Source of the DNA: Alphaproteobacteria bacterium
GTDB lineage: Bacteria; Pseudomonadota; Alphaproteobacteria; SP197
Reading direction: 5' to 3'
Assembly (NCBI GenBank): GCA_022822575.1
Contig: JAJEBJ010000201.1
Location: 1-13,548, forward strand
DNA length: 13,548 nucleotides
Shown: in pieces, positions 1-6,930 of the stretch
Numbering within the stretch: the stretch's first letter is position 1
Layout of the letters: the number at the start of each line of letters is the position of its first letter
Translations under genes and position numbers: made by a program
The notes under the pieces: generated by a model
What the model saw: only the letters and a program-made list of their open reading frames with translations
What the model was told of the DNA's origin: nothing
Databases searched by the model: none

Positions 1-2
1 CT

Positions 3-152
3 CACTTCCCTCGCACGTTCATGCTCGCCCGCGAACTCGTTGCCCACGGGCCCACGGAGCGGGTGCTGACGGCCGAGAACCAGTTCCGCGCGCGTCAGAT
101 GTGCGAGGCCTGCGCCGGTCCCCCCCACGTCTGCGGGAGGAACGCGGCGTGA
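3..152 (+). CDS. aztA: Zinc ABC transporter ATP-binding protein, C-terminal end (partial)
   Basis: This is the last 49 codons of a gene that begins before the window; the frame opens at base 3 and stops with TGA at 150-152. The visible part contains FPRTFMLARELVAHGPTERV, which fits the end of a metal-type ABC ATPase after the H-loop, where the text turns to release and gating elements (TERVLTAEN). No Walker or signature motif lies inside the window, so the call depends on the next gene: the stop overlaps the permease start as TGATG, which is typical of ABC operons. The ATPase would power zinc import on the cytoplasmic face. The tail holds three cysteines and a histidine (CEACAGPPHVC), a possible metal-sensing or metal-binding end. 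A ZnuC or manganese-type ATPase is the alternative. Confidence 0.75.
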   Translation, partial: HFPRTFMLARELVAHGPTERVLTAENQFRARQMCEACAGPPHVCGRNAA

Positions 153-1018
153 TGTGGGAGGTGCTCGTCCAGCCCTTCGCCGACTTCGGTTTCATGCGGC
201 GCGCGCTCGTGGGTTGCCTCGCGATTTCGCTGGGCGCGACGCCCGTCGGGGTGTTCCTGATGCTGCGCCGCATGAGCCTCACCGGCGATGCGATGGCCCA
301 TGCGATCCTGCCGGGCGCGGCCGTCGGCTATCTCATCGCGGGCCTCTCGCTCGGGGCGATGACCGTGGGCGGACTGATTGCGGGCATGACCGTGGCGCTT
401 CTCGCGGGCTTCGTGACCCGAGCCACGGCGTTGCGCGAGGACGCGAGCCTCGCGGCCTTCTACCTGATCTCGTTGGCGGTAGGCGTGCTGATCGTGTCCA
501 CCCGAGGCAGCAACGTCGACCTGATGCATGTGCTGTTCGGCACCGTGTTGGCGCTCGACAACGCTGCCCTGATCCTGCTCGGCTCCATCGCGAGCGTGAC
601 ACTCTTTACGCTTGCGGTGATGTTCCGGCCGCTCGTGCTCGAATGCGCGGACCCGCAGTTCCTGCGCTCGGTCAGCAGGCTTAGCACCATTGCGCATTTG
701 ACTCTTCTCGTCCTCGTCGTACTCAACCTTGTGGGCGGATTCCAGGCGCTCGGCACGCTGATGGCCGTCGGCATCATGATCCTTCCCGCCGCCGCGGCGC
801 GGTTCTGGACGGTGAGCGTCGGCGCACTGATCGCGGTCGCGACAGCCATCGGGATCTTCTCAAGCGTGAGCGGACTCCTTCTCTCCTATCATTTCAGCCT
901 GCCCTCCGGTCCGGCGATCATCCTTGTCGCCGGTCTCGCCTACGGGTTCTCCCTGGTCCTTGGCCCGGTCAGCGGTCTTGCCGCGCGAGCCTTCTGGGGC
1001 CGCTACCTCGAAGCCTGA
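152..1018 (+). CDS. aztB: Zinc ABC transporter permease, AztB type (ABC-3 family)
   Basis: A 288-residue, strongly hydrophobic protein with about eight membrane segments, the normal size for ABC-3 metal permeases (ZnuB/AztB/MntB). It would form the inner-membrane channel for zinc delivered by the binding protein encoded next. Family marks are LMLRRMSLTGDAMAHAILPG near residue 40, the internal DASLAAFYL and GSNVDLMHVLFG stretches, LVGGFQALGTLMAVG, and SGPAIILVAG near the C terminus. An in-frame start 51 bases upstream is possible, but the ATG at 152 overlaps the ATPase stop and has GGGAGG at 135-140, so I chose 152. The gap to the binding-protein gene is 11 bases. The AztB assignment over ZnuB or MntB comes from overall resemblance to remembered AztB proteins and is less certain than the family. 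Confidence 0.9.
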   Translation: MWEVLVQPFADFGFMRRALVGCLAISLGATPVGVFLMLRRMSLTGDAMAHAILPGAAVGYLIAGLSLGAMTVGGLIAGMTVALLAGFVTRATALREDASLAAFYLISLAVGVLIVSTRGSNVDLMHVLFGTVLALDNAALILLGSIASVTLFTLAVMFRPLVLECADPQFLRSVSRLSTIAHLTLLVLVVLNLVGGFQALGTLMAVGIMILPAAAARFWTVSVGALIAVATAIGIFSSVSGLLLSYHFSLPSGPAIILVAGLAYGFSLVLGPVSGLAARAFWGRYLEA

Positions 1019-1029
1019 AGGATGCATTA

Positions 1030-2145
1030 ATGCCCACTCGCAGAACCTTTTTGAGCTCCGTTGCCACCATCCCCCTTCTGTCGTTCACCGTTCCGATCGC
1101 CGCACAGTCCAGCGAGCCGATCAAGGTGGTCGCTACCTTCTCGATCCTCGGCGACATGGTTAAGCGCATCGGCGGCGAGCACGTTGATGTTACGACACTC
1201 GTCGGTCCTGACGGAGACACGCATGTTTACCGGCCGACCCCTGCAGATGCCCGGGCCGTCAGCGAAGCACAGATCGTTTTCGTCAACGGACTGGAGTTCG
1301 AAGGTTGGCTGGACCGGCTGATCGACGCTGCAGAATTCGACGGTGTCCGGGTGGTGGCGACCGACGGCATCGAGCCAATTGCCTTCGAGCACGGTGAAGA
1401 CGACATGCATGACGACCACGACGATCACGACGATCATGACGACATGCATGACGACCACGACGATCATGGTCATGACGATCACCATGACGAAGACGACGAA
1501 GACGATGATCACAATGACCACGATGATCATGGCCATGACGATCAAGATGACGATGATGACCACGACGATCACGATGATCATGCCGGTCAGGACGACCACG
1601 ATGACCATCACCATGGCGCCTTCGACCCCCACGCCTGGCAGAGCCTCCGCAACGCCATCGTTTACGTGAACAACATTGCCGCAGCGCTGTCCGAGGCCGA
1701 CCCGGCGAATGCCGGCACGTTCTACGGGAATCGCGAGGCCTATGTGGAGGAACTCGAGGCTCTCGATTCAGAAATCCGCGACATCGTTGCCCAGCTTCCC
1801 GAGCGCAACCGGACCATCGTCACGTCGCACGACGCGTTCCAGTACTTCGGTCACGACTACGGCCTGACGTTCATCGCGCCGCAAGGGCTCAGCACCGAAT
1901 CGGAGGCGTCCGCACAGGATGTCGCCCGGCTCGTCGAGCAGATTCGCGAAGGGGGCATTCGGGCCGTCTTCATCGAGAACATCGCGGACCACCGCCTCCT
2001 GGAACGCATCGCCGAAGAGACAGGAGCCGTCATCGGCGGCACGCTCTATCCTGGCGCGCTGTCGGACTCTGACGGTCCGGCACCGACCTACCTCGACATG
2101 ATGCGGCACAACGCGACAACGATCATGCAGGCGCTGACCCAATAG
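1030..2145 (+). CDS. aztC: Zinc-binding periplasmic protein, AztC-like, with giant His/Asp loop
   Basis: A 371-residue cluster A-I metal-binding protein that should capture zinc in the periplasm and hand it to the permease. A twin-arginine signal (TRRTFLSS at residues 3-10, hydrophobic stretch, cleavage near AAQ) indicates Tat export. Three family histidines are visible: H65 in GDTHVYRP, H201 in DPHAW and H267 in TSHDAF. The fourth ligand, Asp in AztC, PsaA and ZnuA relatives, appears to be Gly342 (LYPGALS). Residues about 121-195 are nearly pure His and Asp, with a few Met, Glu and Gly, far longer than the usual His-rich loop. SD GAAGGA lies at 1017-1022. Text such as IAPQGLSTESEAS and PAPTYLDMMRHN is AztC-like. 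An AztD chaperone gene does not follow. ZnuA is the alternative name. Confidence 0.88.
   Translation: MPTRRTFLSSVATIPLLSFTVPIAAQSSEPIKVVATFSILGDMVKRIGGEHVDVTTLVGPDGDTHVYRPTPADARAVSEAQIVFVNGLEFEGWLDRLIDAAEFDGVRVVATDGIEPIAFEHGEDDMHDDHDDHDDHDDMHDDHDDHGHDDHHDEDDEDDDHNDHDDHGHDDQDDDDDHDDHDDHAGQDDHDDHHHGAFDPHAWQSLRNAIVYVNNIAAALSEADPANAGTFYGNREAYVEELEALDSEIRDIVAQLPERNRTIVTSHDAFQYFGHDYGLTFIAPQGLSTESEASAQDVARLVEQIREGGIRAVFIENIADHRLLERIAEETGAVIGGTLYPGALSDSDGPAPTYLDMMRHNATTIMQALTQ
1390..1614 (+). repeat. Degenerate in-frame repeat coding the His/Asp loop of aztC
   Basis: About 225 bases are built from GAC/GAT and CAC/CAT codons, giving units such as DDH and DDHD over and over. Inside lies an exact 29-base direct repeat at 1399-1427 and 1438-1466, with a 39-base (13-codon) period, each copy coding DDMHDDHDD. 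All units keep the reading frame. This looks like expansion by slippage or unequal recombination under selection for a metal-binding loop, but the history is inferred. GAC and GAT, and CAC and CAT, are mixed, which suggests the tract is old or under pressure against perfect repetition. Confidence 0.85.
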
Positions 2146-2253
2146 GATAAGGGCGCAATCGAGAGACCGTCATGCGGCCTTCATTCACGGCCGCGCAGTC
2201 CAGGGCTTAGCCCTCGAAGGACTGGCCGACGCGACCCTCCTGTTCCTGCCTTC

Positions 2254-2278
2254 CCGGGCAGGCCCTTCACCTGCCCGG
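2254..2278 (+). terminator. Hairpin after aztC, possible terminator
   Basis: A perfect 9-base-pair stem (CCGGGCAGG at 2254-2262 and CCTGCCCGG at 2270-2278) with a 7-base loop lies in the 233-base gap between aztC and the CoA-lyase gene. No T-run follows, so an intrinsic terminator is uncertain. A second, weaker 6-base-pair stem (GCGGCC/GGCCGC at 2174-2179 and 2189-2194) lies closer to the aztC stop. The remaining gap shows no clear promoter; a poor TTGTCC/TAGTGT pair with an 18-base spacer sits at 2322-2351. Confidence 0.4.
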
Positions 2279-2367
2279 TCCAACAGCCCCCGGCTGCGCG
2301 TGCGAGTTCGCCGGGGTGCGGTTGTCCGATCCGGTCGTGGGCCTGTAGTGTTTGCTGCACATTCTGG

Positions 2368-2373
2368 GAGGAG
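2368..2373 (+). promoter_or_regulatory. Ribosome binding site that sets a GTG start
   Basis: AGGAGG at 2368-2373 (within GGGAGGAGGAA) ends five bases before GTG 2379-2381. It decides the start of the CoA-lyase gene: an in-frame TTG at 2352 lies upstream of this site and would add nine residues unlike the family, so GTG 2379 is preferred. Confidence 0.8.
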
Positions 2374-2378
2374 GAACA

Positions 2379-3260
2379 GTGCAGCACACGATTCGTCCGC
2401 GGCGCAGCGTTCTCTACATGCCGGGGTCCAACCCCCGGGCGCTCGAGAAGGCGAAGACACTTGCCGCAGACGCGCTCATCTTTGACCTTGAGGACGCAGT
2501 CGCTCCCGATGCAAAGGACGAAGCGCGCAGGCTCGTCTGCGAGGCGGTGGCGCAGGGCGGCTACGCGGAACGCGAGATCATCATTCGCGTCAATGGCCTG
2601 ACGACGCCATGGGGGCGTGACGACATCATGCGAGCAGCAGACTCCGGCGCCCATGCCCTGCTGTTGCCGAAGGTCGAGGGCGCGGGGTACATCCGCGAGG
2701 CACTGTCCCTGATGGATGTCGCCGGAGCCCCTCAGTCCATGGCGGTGTGGTGCATGATGGAAACGCCGCTCGGCATTCTCCATGCGGAACGGATCGCCTC
2801 GGCCAGCCCCAGGATCGGCGCCCTTGTCATGGGGACTTCGGATCTCACCAAGGATCTGGGAGCGCGGCACACACCCGATCGCATCGCCATGTCCACGAGT
2901 CTTGGCATATGTGTTCTGGCGGCGCGGGCCTTCGGAATCTCGATCCTCGATGGCGTTTTCCTCGATCTCCGGGATGAAAGCGGATTCGAGGCCGCCTGCA
3001 TCCAGGGCCGCGACATGGGATTCGATGGCAAGACCATCATCCATCCACGCCAGATCGAACCGGCCAACAACGTGTTCGGGCCCACTGCCGAGGACGTTGC
3101 CTGGGCGCGGCGCATCATCGATGCCCATACCGAGGGCTCGGCCAAGGGTCAGGGCGTGGTCGTGGTCGATGGCAAGTTGATCGAAAACCTCCACGTGGCG
3201 GAAGCACGGCGCACCCTTGCTCTTGCCAGCGCCATCGAACAGACGACCGCCGGTTCATGA
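2379..3260 (+). CDS. CoA-ester lyase/thioesterase of the CitE/Mcl family (Mcl2-like)
   Basis: A 293-residue HpcH/HpaI-CitE family TIM barrel. Family marks are RRSVLYMPGSNPRALEKA at the start, FDLEDAVAP (D36, E38, D39), the substrate arginine in RVNG (R70), the Mg2+ glutamate in METPLG (E128) and aspartate in GTSDLTKDLG (D155), and DGKTIIHPRQIEPAN near the end. The whole reads most like (3S)-malyl-CoA thioesterase (Mcl2) of Rhodobacter, including a C-terminal VVDGKLIENLH, rather than Mcl1 malyl-CoA/beta-methylmalyl-CoA lyase. Its stop overlaps the start of mch (ATGA at 3257-3260), so the two are translationally coupled. That neighbour places it in the ethylmalonyl-CoA pathway, hydrolysing malyl-CoA to malate or cleaving beta-methylmalyl-CoA to glyoxylate and propionyl-CoA. 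Which of the two it does cannot be read from sequence alone; citryl-CoA or citramalyl-CoA lyase is less likely. Confidence 0.85.
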   Translation: MQHTIRPRRSVLYMPGSNPRALEKAKTLAADALIFDLEDAVAPDAKDEARRLVCEAVAQGGYAEREIIIRVNGLTTPWGRDDIMRAADSGAHALLLPKVEGAGYIREALSLMDVAGAPQSMAVWCMMETPLGILHAERIASASPRIGALVMGTSDLTKDLGARHTPDRIAMSTSLGICVLAARAFGISILDGVFLDLRDESGFEAACIQGRDMGFDGKTIIHPRQIEPANNVFGPTAEDVAWARRIIDAHTEGSAKGQGVVVVDGKLIENLHVAEARRTLALASAIEQTTAGS

Positions 3261-4306
3261 GCACCCGCAGCGGATTTTTCCTCGAGGACTTCGACGTCGG
3301 ACGGGTCTTCCGTCACGCCACGCCACGGACCATCACGGCCGGCGACCGGGCGCTTCATGTCGCTCTCACGGGATCGCGGTTCGCCATGGCTTCGGCCGAT
3401 ACCTTTGCCACCGCTTGCGGCTTCGCCAGGGCGCCGGTGGATGACGTCCTGGTCTTCAACATGATCTTCGGCAAGACGGTTCCCGACATCTCGGCCAACG
3501 CGATCGCCAATCTCGGCTACGCCTCGGGCCGGTTCACTGCGCCGGTTCATGAAGGGGACACGCTCGACGCCGTCTCCGAGGTGATCGGCCGGCGGGAACT
3601 CTCCAACGGCCGGTCCGGCATCGTCTGGGTGCGTTCGACCGGACGCAACCAGGACGGCAGGACCGTGCTCGACTATGTCCGCTGGGTGATGGTGAACAAG
3701 CGCGATCCGGCGAGTCCGGCGCCGGAGGCCACCGTGCCGGAGCTTGCCGATGTGGTCGATCCCTCCTCGATCGAAATCCCCGAGGAACTCGATCTTTCGG
3801 GGTACGACTGGGTTGCAGCCGGCAATGGCACGGACTGGGAATCCCTCAAGCGCGGTCAGCGGTTCGACCATGTCGACGGCATGACCATCGAGGAAGGCGA
3901 GCACCAGATGGCGACGCGCCTTTATCAGAACACGGCGCGGGTCCATTTCGATCAACACCGGTCCTCCGCCACCCGCTTCGGCCGGCGCATCGTCTACGGC
4001 GGCCACATCATCAGCCTCGCCCGCGCCCTTTCGTTCAACGGCCTTTCCCACGCCTGCCTCGTGGCCGCCCTCAACGGCGGCCGGCACACCGCGCCGAGCT
4101 TTGCCGGAGACACGATCTATGCCTGGTCGGACGTGCTGGCAAAGGCGGAAATCAAAGGCCGGAAGGACGTCGGTCTGGCGCGTTTGCGTACCGTGGCGGC
4201 GAAGAATCACCCGTGTGACGACTTCCCCGATCGCGATGACGATGGCCGCGACCATCCCGACAAGGTGCTGGACCTCGACTACTGGGTGGTGATGCCCCGG
4301 CGTTGA
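3257..4306 (+). CDS. mch: Mesaconyl-CoA hydratase (beta-methylmalyl-CoA dehydratase)
   Basis: A 349-residue protein of two MaoC-like hotdog halves, the usual size for Mch. It interconverts mesaconyl-CoA and (2R,3S)-beta-methylmalyl-CoA in the ethylmalonyl-CoA pathway of acetyl-CoA assimilation. Matching stretches are FFLEDFDVGRVF at the N terminus, FNMIFGKTVPDISANAIANL, the VHEGDTLDA hotdog strand, GIVWVRSTGRNQDG with LDYVRWVMVNKRD, then HVDGMTIEEGEHQMATRLYQ and FGRRIVYGGHIISLARALSFNGL in reduced form in the second half, and LDLDYWVVMPRR at the end. The ATG overlaps the stop of the CoA-lyase gene. sdhC follows after 33 bases, so read-through into sdh is possible. The call is firm because the whole length matches remembered Rhodobacter Mch. 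Confidence 0.92.
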   Translation: MSTRSGFFLEDFDVGRVFRHATPRTITAGDRALHVALTGSRFAMASADTFATACGFARAPVDDVLVFNMIFGKTVPDISANAIANLGYASGRFTAPVHEGDTLDAVSEVIGRRELSNGRSGIVWVRSTGRNQDGRTVLDYVRWVMVNKRDPASPAPEATVPELADVVDPSSIEIPEELDLSGYDWVAAGNGTDWESLKRGQRFDHVDGMTIEEGEHQMATRLYQNTARVHFDQHRSSATRFGRRIVYGGHIISLARALSFNGLSHACLVAALNGGRHTAPSFAGDTIYAWSDVLAKAEIKGRKDVGLARLRTVAAKNHPCDDFPDRDDDGRDHPDKVLDLDYWVVMPRR

Positions 4307-4339
4307 CCCAAACCGCGCCGGGACAATAGACTCGCAACC

Positions 4340-4753
4340 ATGTCGACTGCTCAACCAGATGGCGAGGCCGGCGCCGCGCGGCCGCTGTCGCCGCATCTCC
4401 AGGTCTATCGCCCGCAGATCACATCCGTTCTATCCATCGCCCATCGCCTGACAGGCGCCCTGCTCTCGGTCGGCGTCGCCGGTCTCGTGGCCTGGCTGGC
4501 GGCTGCGGCAGCCGGACCGGAGAGCTTTGCGGTCGCACGTGAGATTGCCGGCTCGTGGCCGGGGCTGGTCATCCTCTTCATCTGGTCCCTTTGCCTCGTC
4601 TACCACCTGCTGAACGGCATCCGGCACATGGTGTGGGATACAGGACGCGGTCTCGATCTGACGCCGGTGAGGGTGTCGGGATGGGCTGTCGTCGGCGGTA
4701 CGGTCATCCTCACCGCCCTCGCCTGGATGCTTGGCACTATGGTGGCCGGGTAG
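4340..4753 (+). CDS. sdhC: Succinate dehydrogenase cytochrome b556 subunit
   Basis: A 137-residue membrane anchor of complex II with three hydrophobic segments. It starts with the family text RPLSPHLQVYRPQITS, followed by SIAHRLTG (residues 32-39), whose Ser and Arg match the quinone-site residues of the family. YHLLNGIRHMVWDTG supplies H89, the expected axial heme b ligand. It anchors SdhAB and helps pass electrons to ubiquinone. It opens the sdhCDAB block; the stop TAG at 4751-4753 abuts the sdhD ATG. The Shine-Dalgarno site ahead of 4340 is weak, so expression may depend on ribosomes leaving mch or on an unseen promoter in the 33-base gap. Confidence 0.95.
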   Translation: MSTAQPDGEAGAARPLSPHLQVYRPQITSVLSIAHRLTGALLSVGVAGLVAWLAAAAAGPESFAVAREIAGSWPGLVILFIWSLCLVYHLLNGIRHMVWDTGRGLDLTPVRVSGWAVVGGTVILTALAWMLGTMVAG

Positions 4754-5101
4754 ATGGCAAACCAGAAGCGAGGCGCGCTGCACTGGCGCCACCAGCGTCT
4801 GACAGCACTGGCCCTCATCCCCCTCACCCTTGTCTTCATCGGCCTGTTGCCGACTCTCGCGACCGCTGACCACGAGTCCGTCGTGGATCTCATGGAGACC
4901 GTCATTGTTCCGGTCTTCCTGGTGGCGCTTCTCGGGGCCGGTCTCTGGCACATGAAGCTGGGCCTCGAGACCATCATCGACGACTATGCGGGACGGGGGT
5001 CCTGCGGTTCCGCGCTCAGGGTCCTCGTCATCGCCGCCGCAGTCGTGCTGGCGGTTGTCGCCGTTGTCTCCCTCGCCATGCTCATGGTGGGCCAGGCATG
5101 A
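4754..5101 (+). CDS. sdhD: Succinate dehydrogenase membrane anchor subunit
   Basis: A 115-residue protein with three membrane helices, the second anchor of complex II. HWRHQRLTALAL near the N terminus and GLWHMKLGLETIIDDY (H66; D77-Y78) match the alphaproteobacterial SdhD pattern; H66 is the likely second heme ligand, and the Asp-Tyr pair lies by the quinone site. The gene begins directly after the sdhC stop and its own TGA overlaps the sdhA start (ATGA at 5098-5101), so C, D and A are coupled and made together. Confidence 0.92.
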   Translation: MANQKRGALHWRHQRLTALALIPLTLVFIGLLPTLATADHESVVDLMETVIVPVFLVALLGAGLWHMKLGLETIIDDYAGRGSCGSALRVLVIAAAVVLAVVAVVSLAMLMVGQA

Positions 5102-6888
5102 AGACCGCCTACACCATTGTCGATCACGCTTATGACGTGATCGTGGTCGGCGCCGGAGGCGCGGGCCTGCGCGCCACCCTGGGTCTGGCCGAGGCCGGTC
5201 TGTCGACCGCCTGCATCACCAAGGTCTTCCCGACCAGGAGCCATACCGTCGCCGCCCAGGGAGGGATCTCGGCCGCCCTGGGCAACATGGGTGACGATGA
5301 CTGGCGCTATCACATGTACGACACCGTCAAAGGGTCCGACTGGCTCGGTGACCAGGATGCCATCGAGTACATGTGCAAGGAGGCTCCGGCCGCGGTAATC
5401 GAACTCGAACACTACGGCGTGCCGTTCTCACGCACCGCCGAAGGCACCATCTACCAGCGCGCCTTCGGTGGCATGACCACGGAGTACGGCAAGGGCACGG
5501 CCCAGCGGACCTGTGCCGCTGCCGACCGCACCGGCCATGCAATCCTGCACACGCTCTACCAGCAGTCCTTGCGCCATGAGGCGCAGTTCTTCATCGAGTA
5601 CTTCGCCCTCGATCTCATCATGGACGATGACGGCGCCTGCCGGGGCGTGATGGCCTGGTGCCTGGAAGACGGCACCCTTCACCGGTTTTCCGCGGCGTTG
5701 ACCATCCTCGCGACCGGCGGATACGGCCGCTGCTATCTGTCGTGCACCTCGGCCCACACCTGCACGGGCGATGGCAACGGCATGGTGCTGCGCGCCGGAC
5801 TGCCGCTGCAGGACATGGAGTTTGTCCAGTTTCACCCGACCGGGGTCTACGGCGCCGGCGTCCTCATCACGGAGGGCGTGCGCGGAGAGGGCGGCTACCT
5901 CGTCAACGGCGAAGGCGAACGTTTCATGGAGCGGTACGCCCCCTCGGCCAAGGACCTGGCGAGCCGCGACGTCGTGTCGCGTTCCATGACTCTCGAGATT
6001 CGCGAGGGACGAGGCGCCGGCAAGGAGAAGGACCACATCCTGCTCAAGCTTGACCATCTCGATCCCGATGTCATCGCCGCGCGTCTTCCCGGAATCTCCG
6101 AGAGCGCCAGGATCTTTGCCGGTGTCGACGTGACGCGCGAACCGGTTCCGGTGCTGCCGACGGTCCACTACAACATGGGAGGGATCCCGGCCAATCATCA
6201 CGGCGAGGTGGTGGTGCCACGGGACGGCGATCCGGAGGCCGTCGTGCCGGGTCTCATGGCGTCCGGGGAGGCGGCCTGCGTCTCGGTACACGGCGCCAAC
6301 CGCCTGGGATCCAACTCGCTGCTCGATCTCGTCGTCTTCGGCCGGGCCGCCGCCCTGCGCGCTGCCAGCCTGGTCACGCCCGGCGGGACGCGCGAGGACC
6401 TTCCCCCTGGCGCCGGTGACGCGACGATTGAACGCTTCGACCGGCTGCGTCATGCCTCCGGCGGCACGCCGACGGCGCGGCTGCGCGAGATGATGCAGCG
6501 CACCATGCAGAATGACGCCGCGGTGTTCCGCACCGAATCATCTCTCCAGGAGGGATGTCGCCGGATGGCGGAGGTCCATGCCGGGTTCTCCGACATTCAT
6601 GTCAGCGACCGCTCCCTGGTGTGGAACACCGACCTCATGGAGACATGGGAACTCGACAACATGCTGCGCCAGGCCGTGGTCACCATCGTCTGCGCTGAAC
6701 ACCGCAAGGAGAGCCGCGGCGCCCATGCCCGGGAAGACTACACGGAACGCGACGACGAGAATTGGATGAAACATACCGTCGCCTGGCTCGACGATGACGG
6801 CCGCCACAGGATCGATTACCGGCCCGTGCATCTCGACACGCTGACCGACGAGGTGGAGAAGATTCCGCCCCAGTCCAGGGTGTACTGA
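5098..6888 (+). CDS. sdhA: Succinate dehydrogenase flavoprotein subunit
   Basis: A 596-residue flavoprotein that oxidises succinate to fumarate in the TCA cycle at the inner membrane. The Rossmann FAD motif GAGGAG is at residues 18-23; SHTVAAQGG carries H49, the residue that binds FAD covalently in the family. Active-site text includes FHPTG (H246), SRDVVSRS (R290, matching the catalytic arginine of E. coli SdhA with a constant offset of four), HYNMGG and RLGSNSLLDLVVFGR. Length and motifs are intact and normal. It is coupled by ATGA to sdhD; sdhB follows after 42 bases. The C terminus ends PPQSRVY, close to the usual PPKARVY. Confidence 0.97.
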   Translation: MKTAYTIVDHAYDVIVVGAGGAGLRATLGLAEAGLSTACITKVFPTRSHTVAAQGGISAALGNMGDDDWRYHMYDTVKGSDWLGDQDAIEYMCKEAPAAVIELEHYGVPFSRTAEGTIYQRAFGGMTTEYGKGTAQRTCAAADRTGHAILHTLYQQSLRHEAQFFIEYFALDLIMDDDGACRGVMAWCLEDGTLHRFSAALTILATGGYGRCYLSCTSAHTCTGDGNGMVLRAGLPLQDMEFVQFHPTGVYGAGVLITEGVRGEGGYLVNGEGERFMERYAPSAKDLASRDVVSRSMTLEIREGRGAGKEKDHILLKLDHLDPDVIAARLPGISESARIFAGVDVTREPVPVLPTVHYNMGGIPANHHGEVVVPRDGDPEAVVPGLMASGEAACVSVHGANRLGSNSLLDLVVFGRAAALRAASLVTPGGTREDLPPGAGDATIERFDRLRHASGGTPTARLREMMQRTMQNDAAVFRTESSLQEGCRRMAEVHAGFSDIHVSDRSLVWNTDLMETWELDNMLRQAVVTIVCAEHRKESRGAHAREDYTERDDENWMKHTVAWLDDDGRHRIDYRPVHLDTLTDEVEKIPPQSRVY

Positions 6889-6930
6889 CCATGCCGGGTT
6901 CCCGTCCGCCACGCACCGGAGCGATTCACC

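Noticed and set aside
101..151. Upstream start for the permease adding 17 residues
   Set aside because: This stretch codes the end of the ATPase in another frame; the TGATG overlap and GGGAGG favour the ATG at 152.
1027..1632. 201-residue minus-strand frame rich in Val, Ile and Met that looks like a membrane protein
   Set aside because: It is the exact antisense of the His/Asp codons of aztC (GAC and CAT reversed give GTC and ATG); the hydrophobic look is a by-product of that tract.
2322..2351. TTGTCC/TAGTGT promoter-like pair before the CoA-lyase gene
   Set aside because: Only four and three matches to consensus with an 18-base spacer; too weak to list as a promoter.
4101..4292. Short plus-strand frame inside mch rich in Thr, Arg and Met
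   Set aside because: Out-of-frame shadow within mch with no ribosome site.
3149..4396. 415-residue minus-strand open frame over mch
   Set aside because: Antisense shadow of a strongly matching mch gene; composition rich in Arg, Gly and His without domains.
5428..6453. 341-residue minus-strand open frame within sdhA
   Set aside because: Shadow of a fully conserved sdhA; no family match seen.
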